NCBI RefSeq assembly: GCF_003228315.1
Contig: NZ_CP029693.1
Location: 1,612,001 to 1,676,000 of the forward strand
Origin: Pseudomonas putida
GTDB lineage: Bacteria; Pseudomonadota; Gammaproteobacteria; Pseudomonadales; Pseudomonadaceae
Reading direction: 5' to 3'
Length of the DNA stretch: 64,000 nt
Shown one piece after another: positions 61,217 through 64,000 of the stretch. Below the pieces are notes generated by a model. That model did no database searches. It saw nothing but the letters and a program-made list of their open reading frames with translations, and was not told where the DNA came from. Position 1 is the stretch's first letter; each line of letters begins with the position of its first letter. The position numbers and the translations under genes were made by a program.

Positions 61217-61316
61217 TGTAGGAGCGAGCCTGCTCGCGATGGTCGTCAACGATAACGCTGGGAGTCTGATACCCCGCGGTGTTCCGTCGTGCATCGCGAG
61301 CGTGCTCGCTCCTACA
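61217..61316. repeat. REPIN (100-bp type)
   Basis: Forward conserved spacer (GTCGTCAACGATAACGCTGGGAGTCTGATACCCCGCGG); right arm has AGCGTGCTCGC. Confidence 0.9.
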
Positions 61317-61326
61317 GTTGTTTCGC

Positions 61327-62274
61327 TTAATTCGCCAGCGCCTGCTGGAACGAGCTGTCGATGATTGGAGCGGTCGCCAGCTCAGTCGGCAGCGCCTTGA
61401 CCTTGAACAGGAAGTCCGCCGTGCTTTGCAGGTCCTTGGCCGCCTGCGCGTCCACCGGGCCGACGGTCATGTGCGCCTGGCGCAACCAGTGGCGCGAGAC
61501 GTCCTGATCGAGGTTGGCTTTTTTCGCCCACAGGTCGGCGTACTGGTCAGTGTTGTTGTCGACCCAGGCCCGGGCCTTTTTCAGGCGCGCGAGGAAGTCG
61601 GCAATGGCGTCACGCTTGCTGTCGATCGATGGCGTCGAGGCGGCGATGGCGCTCAGGCCGGGCATCAGGTTTTTCGCGGTCAGGATCGGTCGCGCGCCTG
61701 AGAACAGGATCTGTTGGGAGATGTAGGGTTCCCAGACCGGGAAGGCATCGATACTGCCCTGGGGTAACGCGGCGGCGGCATCGATTGGCATCAGCTTGAT
61801 GAAGTCGACATAGTTTTCCGGCAAGTCGGCATTTTCCAGGGCGCGCAAGGTCAGTTGCTGGCTCCAGGCGCCGGGCCAGTAGGCGACTTTCTTGCCCTTG
61901 AGATCGGCGATGGTTTTCACCGGTGAATCCTTGGGCACCAGCAAGGCGATGGTGTCGGGGTTCTGCCTTGATACGCCGATCAGCTTGACCGGCGCCTGTT
62001 TGGCGGCAAGGAACAGAAAGCCTGAATCGCCGAGAAAACCCAGGTCCAACGCACCGGTGTTCAAGGCTTCGGCCAGCGGCGCGGCGGCCTGGAAGTGTTT
62101 CCAATCCACGGTATACGGCGCGTCCTTGAACACGCCCGAGGCCTCCACCGACGCGCGGATGTTGTAGTAATTCTGGTCGCCCACGTGCAGGACGACGGGG
62201 TCGGCTGCATAGGCAAGTGGTGCGGCAAACAGGGCACTGGTCAGCAGACTGCGCACGAATCGGGACAGGTTCAT
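61327..62274 (-). CDS. Aliphatic sulfonate/nitrate-type ABC substrate-binding protein (SsuA-like), orphan
   Basis: A 315-residue NMT1/SsuA-type binding protein with a Sec signal (SLLTSALFAAPLAYAAD). VLHVGDQNYYNIRASVEASGVFKDAPYTVDWKHFQAAAPLAEALNTGALDLGFLGDSG is the conserved N-lobe. No permease or ATPase gene lies nearby, so it must use a transporter encoded elsewhere. An AT-rich upstream region with the palindrome TTTATGCATAAA (62340-62351) probably holds its promoter. Confidence 0.88.
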   Translation of the reverse strand: MNLSRFVRSLLTSALFAAPLAYAADPVVLHVGDQNYYNIRASVEASGVFKDAPYTVDWKHFQAAAPLAEALNTGALDLGFLGDSGFLFLAAKQAPVKLIGVSRQNPDTIALLVPKDSPVKTIADLKGKKVAYWPGAWSQQLTLRALENADLPENYVDFIKLMPIDAAAALPQGSIDAFPVWEPYISQQILFSGARPILTAKNLMPGLSAIAASTPSIDSKRDAIADFLARLKKARAWVDNNTDQYADLWAKKANLDQDVSRHWLRQAHMTVGPVDAQAAKDLQSTADFLFKVKALPTELATAPIIDSSFQQALAN

Positions 62275-62339
62275 CGGGGGCTCCTTGGAAGTGATGGCGA
62301 TAGACCATAACGCTCTTACAAGAAGCTTTTTAAATTCTA

Positions 62340-62351
62340 TTTATGCATAAA
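62340..62351. promoter_or_regulatory. Palindrome TTTATGCATAAA upstream of the SsuA-like gene
   Basis: Perfect 12-bp palindrome in an AT-rich patch, about 65 bp upstream of the ATG at 62274. Possible operator or promoter element; no regulator assigned. Confidence 0.4.
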
Positions 62352-62433
62352 CTAATCACCCGCCTCGTCCGCTGTTGGCCCGGCAACAGTCACTGTGCAG
62401 AGTGTTTCCCCATCAACATCTCGGAGCTATACC

Positions 62434-62533
62434 TGTAGGAGCGAGCACGCTCGCGATGTACGACAGAACACCGCGGGGTGTCAGACTCGCAGCGTTATCG
62501 TTGACGACCATCGCGAGCAGGCTCGCTCCTACA
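62434..62533. repeat. REPIN (100-bp type)
   Basis: Left arm AGCACGCTCGCGATG, reverse spacer (GGGGTGTCAGACTCGCAGCGTTATCGTTGACG), standard right arm. Immediately upstream of the SRAP gene. Confidence 0.9.
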
Positions 62534-62557
62534 GTGGGAGACGTGGAGGATTCGCAA

Positions 62558-63238
62558 ATGTGCGGACGCCTGTCGCAATACCGGGGCATTCACGATTTCG
62601 TGGCGGTGCTGAGCATCCCCGACGCGTTGATCAATCATGTCGGCGACCAGCCCCTGGCGCACTACAACGCCGCGCCGACCACACAACTGGCGCTGCTGCA
62701 TCGGGAGGACGATGGGCTGCACGCCGATATGCAGCGCTGGAGTTGGCGACCGCACTGGGCGAAGGATCGCGCGGCACCGATCAATGCCCGGGTGGAGAAA
62801 GTCGCCCATGGCCCGTTCTTCCGGGCGATCTGGCCGCACCGCGCGATCTGTCCGGTCGACAACTGGTTCGAATGGGTCGACGCCGGCGATGGCACACGAC
62901 AGCCCTGGCTGATTCGACGACGGGACCGAAAGCCGGTTTACTGCGCGGCGATCGGGCAATTTCCCATCGGCAGCGCCATGCCCCGCGACGACGATGGTTT
63001 TGTCATCATCACGGCCGACAGTGCGGGCGGCATGGTGGACATCCATGACCGCAGGCCGGTGGTGTTTTCGGCGGAGCTGGCACGGGAATGGCTGGACCCT
63101 GCGACCCCCAAGGAGCGGGCCGAACAAATGGTCCTTTTGCAGGGTGAAGAGAGCGAGGTGTTCGAGTGGTACAAAGTCACCAAGGCCGTTGGCAACAGTA
63201 GAAACCAGGGCGCGGAATTGATCGAAGCGATAACTTGA
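62558..63238 (+). CDS. SRAP-domain protein (YedK/HMCES family)
   Basis: A 226-residue SRAP protein that forms a covalent crosslink with abasic sites in single-stranded DNA. The catalytic cysteine is residue 2 (MCGRLSQYRG), exposed after Met removal; YNAAPTTQL, NARVEKVAHGPFF, CPVDNWFEW and the H-D-R-P motif (IHDRRPVV) are present. GGAGG precedes the ATG. Single gene. Confidence 0.92.
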   Translation: MCGRLSQYRGIHDFVAVLSIPDALINHVGDQPLAHYNAAPTTQLALLHREDDGLHADMQRWSWRPHWAKDRAAPINARVEKVAHGPFFRAIWPHRAICPVDNWFEWVDAGDGTRQPWLIRRRDRKPVYCAAIGQFPIGSAMPRDDDGFVIITADSAGGMVDIHDRRPVVFSAELAREWLDPATPKERAEQMVLLQGEESEVFEWYKVTKAVGNSRNQGAELIEAIT

Positions 63239-63498
63239 ATTGGCATTATCGACAGCACTAAAGGTATATGTAACAAAGTGAACTGCAGAATTGTTACAAC
63301 TACTGTTTCAATGAATTAACACTTATATAAGTGCCCGCATTTGGTGCAATACCGCTTGTCAGACAATCCGCTTGTCAATAGATACATTTGCAATGAGTAC
63401 CGCTAGCATTCGCGCCGCATTTCCAGTGATACAACCAGCTGACCAAAGAGTCAGCAACACCGGAAATTCCATAAAACAAGCCTTGCAGAGAAACTCAA
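63239..63498. other. AT-rich intergenic region, no gene seen
   Basis: 260 bp noticeably richer in A+T than the rest of the window. It contains short repeats (CGCTTGTCA twice near 63351 and 63369) and an imperfect palindrome CAATGAGTACCGCTAGCATT near 63392. No ORF with a ribosome site. It may hold the promoter of the following ORF. Confidence 0.4.
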
Positions 63499-63771
63499 TT
63501 GCGCGACGATTTCACTAAGAATCAAGTCGTGGAACTGGCGTGTGTCTATCTCACAAAGACGGAGCACTACCAACTCGACTCTTTTATAGGGCAATACATA
63601 AGAACCCGAAACCTGCACTCACTTCCCGATATCGACAATCTGCTGAGTTCGACACTCAAGAACTATCCAGGCAAACCGCCGGTGATGGTCAATGAGTTGA
63701 ATGCCTGGATCGACAAGACGCTGGGCTATCGTGCTTTGCATCCCGAGATTTTGTCGGTGGAAGATATCTGA
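63499..63771 (+). CDS. Hypothetical protein, AT-rich orphan ORF
   Basis: A 90-residue ORF starting at TTG; an in-frame stop at 63472 leaves no ATG option. It has only a weak GAGA ribosome site. The product (RDDFTKNQVVELACVYLTKTEHYQLDSFIGQYIRTRN then LPDIDNLLSSTLKNYPGK and LNAWIDKTLGYRALHPEILSVEDI) is soluble and helical with no recognised domain. Codon use is less GC-biased at third positions than neighbours, which suggests recent acquisition or a decayed gene. Confidence 0.5.
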   Translation: MRDDFTKNQVVELACVYLTKTEHYQLDSFIGQYIRTRNLHSLPDIDNLLSSTLKNYPGKPPVMVNELNAWIDKTLGYRALHPEILSVEDI

Positions 63772-63785
63772 GCACTGAATTGCAT

Positions 63786-63823
63786 TCCCCCTGCAGGAGC
63801 TGCCGCAGGCTCCTGCAGGGGGA
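63786..63823. repeat. Perfect inverted repeat (REP class 2-related), possible terminator
   Basis: 15-bp arms TCCCCCTGCAGGAGC / GCTCCTGCAGGGGGA around an 8-base loop, containing AGGAGCTGCCGCAGGCT as in the repeat at 12741. Between convergent genes. Confidence 0.7.
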
Positions 63824-63842
63824 TGTGTTTTGCTCAATTGAT

Positions 63843-63989
63843 TCAGAACTTGCGATCAGGCTCCGACAATTCCGTACCGTCATCAGGATGCTTCCAGTCC
63901 GGCACCGAACGCTTCTGCTGTTCAATCTCTTCTTCCGTAGGCTCATCCACTTCTTCATCCGGATCCGGACGCTTGGGTTCGTTGGCCAT
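63843..63989 (-). CDS. Small acidic hypothetical protein
   Basis: A 48-residue protein, very acidic and proline-rich (starts MANEPKRPDPDEEVDEPTEE, ends DGTELSEPDRKF), with GAGG five bases before the ATG at 63989. Likely intrinsically disordered. The codon pattern and ribosome site make it credible despite its size. Confidence 0.6.
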   Translation of the reverse strand: MANEPKRPDPDEEVDEPTEEEIEQQKRSVPDWKHPDDGTELSEPDRKF

Positions 63990-64000
63990 GTGCACCTCGC

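Noticed and set aside
15121..62533. Regularly recurring short repeats considered as CRISPR
   Set aside because: Copies are dispersed over 47 kb, each an inverted doublet; there are no arrays of direct repeats with unique spacers and no cas genes.
63392..63415. CAATGAGTACCGCTAGCATTC as a Fur/iron-starvation box
   Set aside because: It resembles an imperfect GATAAT-type palindrome only loosely and the nearby gene shows no iron-related feature.

Overview
The window looks like chromosomal DNA from a fluorescens-group Pseudomonas. It is GC-rich and gene-dense. It carries a canonical ben/cat benzoate cluster and more than twenty roughly 100-bp inverted REP doublets (REPINs) of the Pseudomonas GTAGGAGCGAGCCTGCTCGCGA class. 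There are no phage, IS, integrase, CRISPR, tRNA or rRNA features. Most of it is metabolic accessory chromosome: transport, catabolism and stress functions.

Layout. 0-12.7 kb: the 3' part of an ilvD-like dehydratase, then a nine-gene minus-strand region (GMC oxidoreductase, enolase-superfamily dehydratase, aldehyde dehydrogenase, peptide-type ABC transporter, GlcG/HbpS-like protein) with a divergent LysR regulator; the substrate is unknown. 12.8-25.8 kb: chemoreceptor, assimilatory nitrite reductase nirBD behind an attenuator leader, SCO1/PCuAC copper chaperones, msrA, an MscS channel, an rlhA-like U32 protein and RidA. 25.8-31.2 kb: agmatine use, with a Tat-exported agmatine deiminase paralogue, a cytoplasmic aguA-aguB pair, a putrescine-type binding protein and a LysR regulator. 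31.3-33.5 kb: divergent Ppx/GppA phosphatase and polyphosphate kinase 2, each with a Pho-box-like promoter repeat. 33.9-35 kb: a bile-acid-symporter-family protein.

35.2-46.5 kb is the most interesting region. It holds an AA_synth-family protein, alpha/beta hydrolase, aldehyde dehydrogenase, flavin reductase, carboxymuconolactone-decarboxylase-like protein, FCD-type GntR regulator, NUDIX protein, DUF1330 protein, a RibB with a degenerate GTP-cyclohydrolase domain, and a complete PotFGHI-type ABC importer. Near-identical palindromes (core ATGGTATACCAT) overlap the promoters of three separate transcription units, so the set reads as one GntR-controlled regulon for an unidentified, probably nitrogenous, substrate with a link to flavin supply.

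46.6-51.1 kb: NDH-2-like dehydrogenase with a divergent Rrf2 regulator, small lipoproteins including osmE, and NUDIX. 51.1-59.8 kb: benABCD, benR, catBCA and catR, with recognisable BenR and CatR binding sites and Crc-type CA motifs. 59.9-64 kb: DUF1652 protein, polysaccharide deacetylase lipoprotein, an orphan sulfonate-type binding protein, a SRAP (YedK) protein, an AT-rich stretch with an orphan ORF, and a 48-residue acidic protein.
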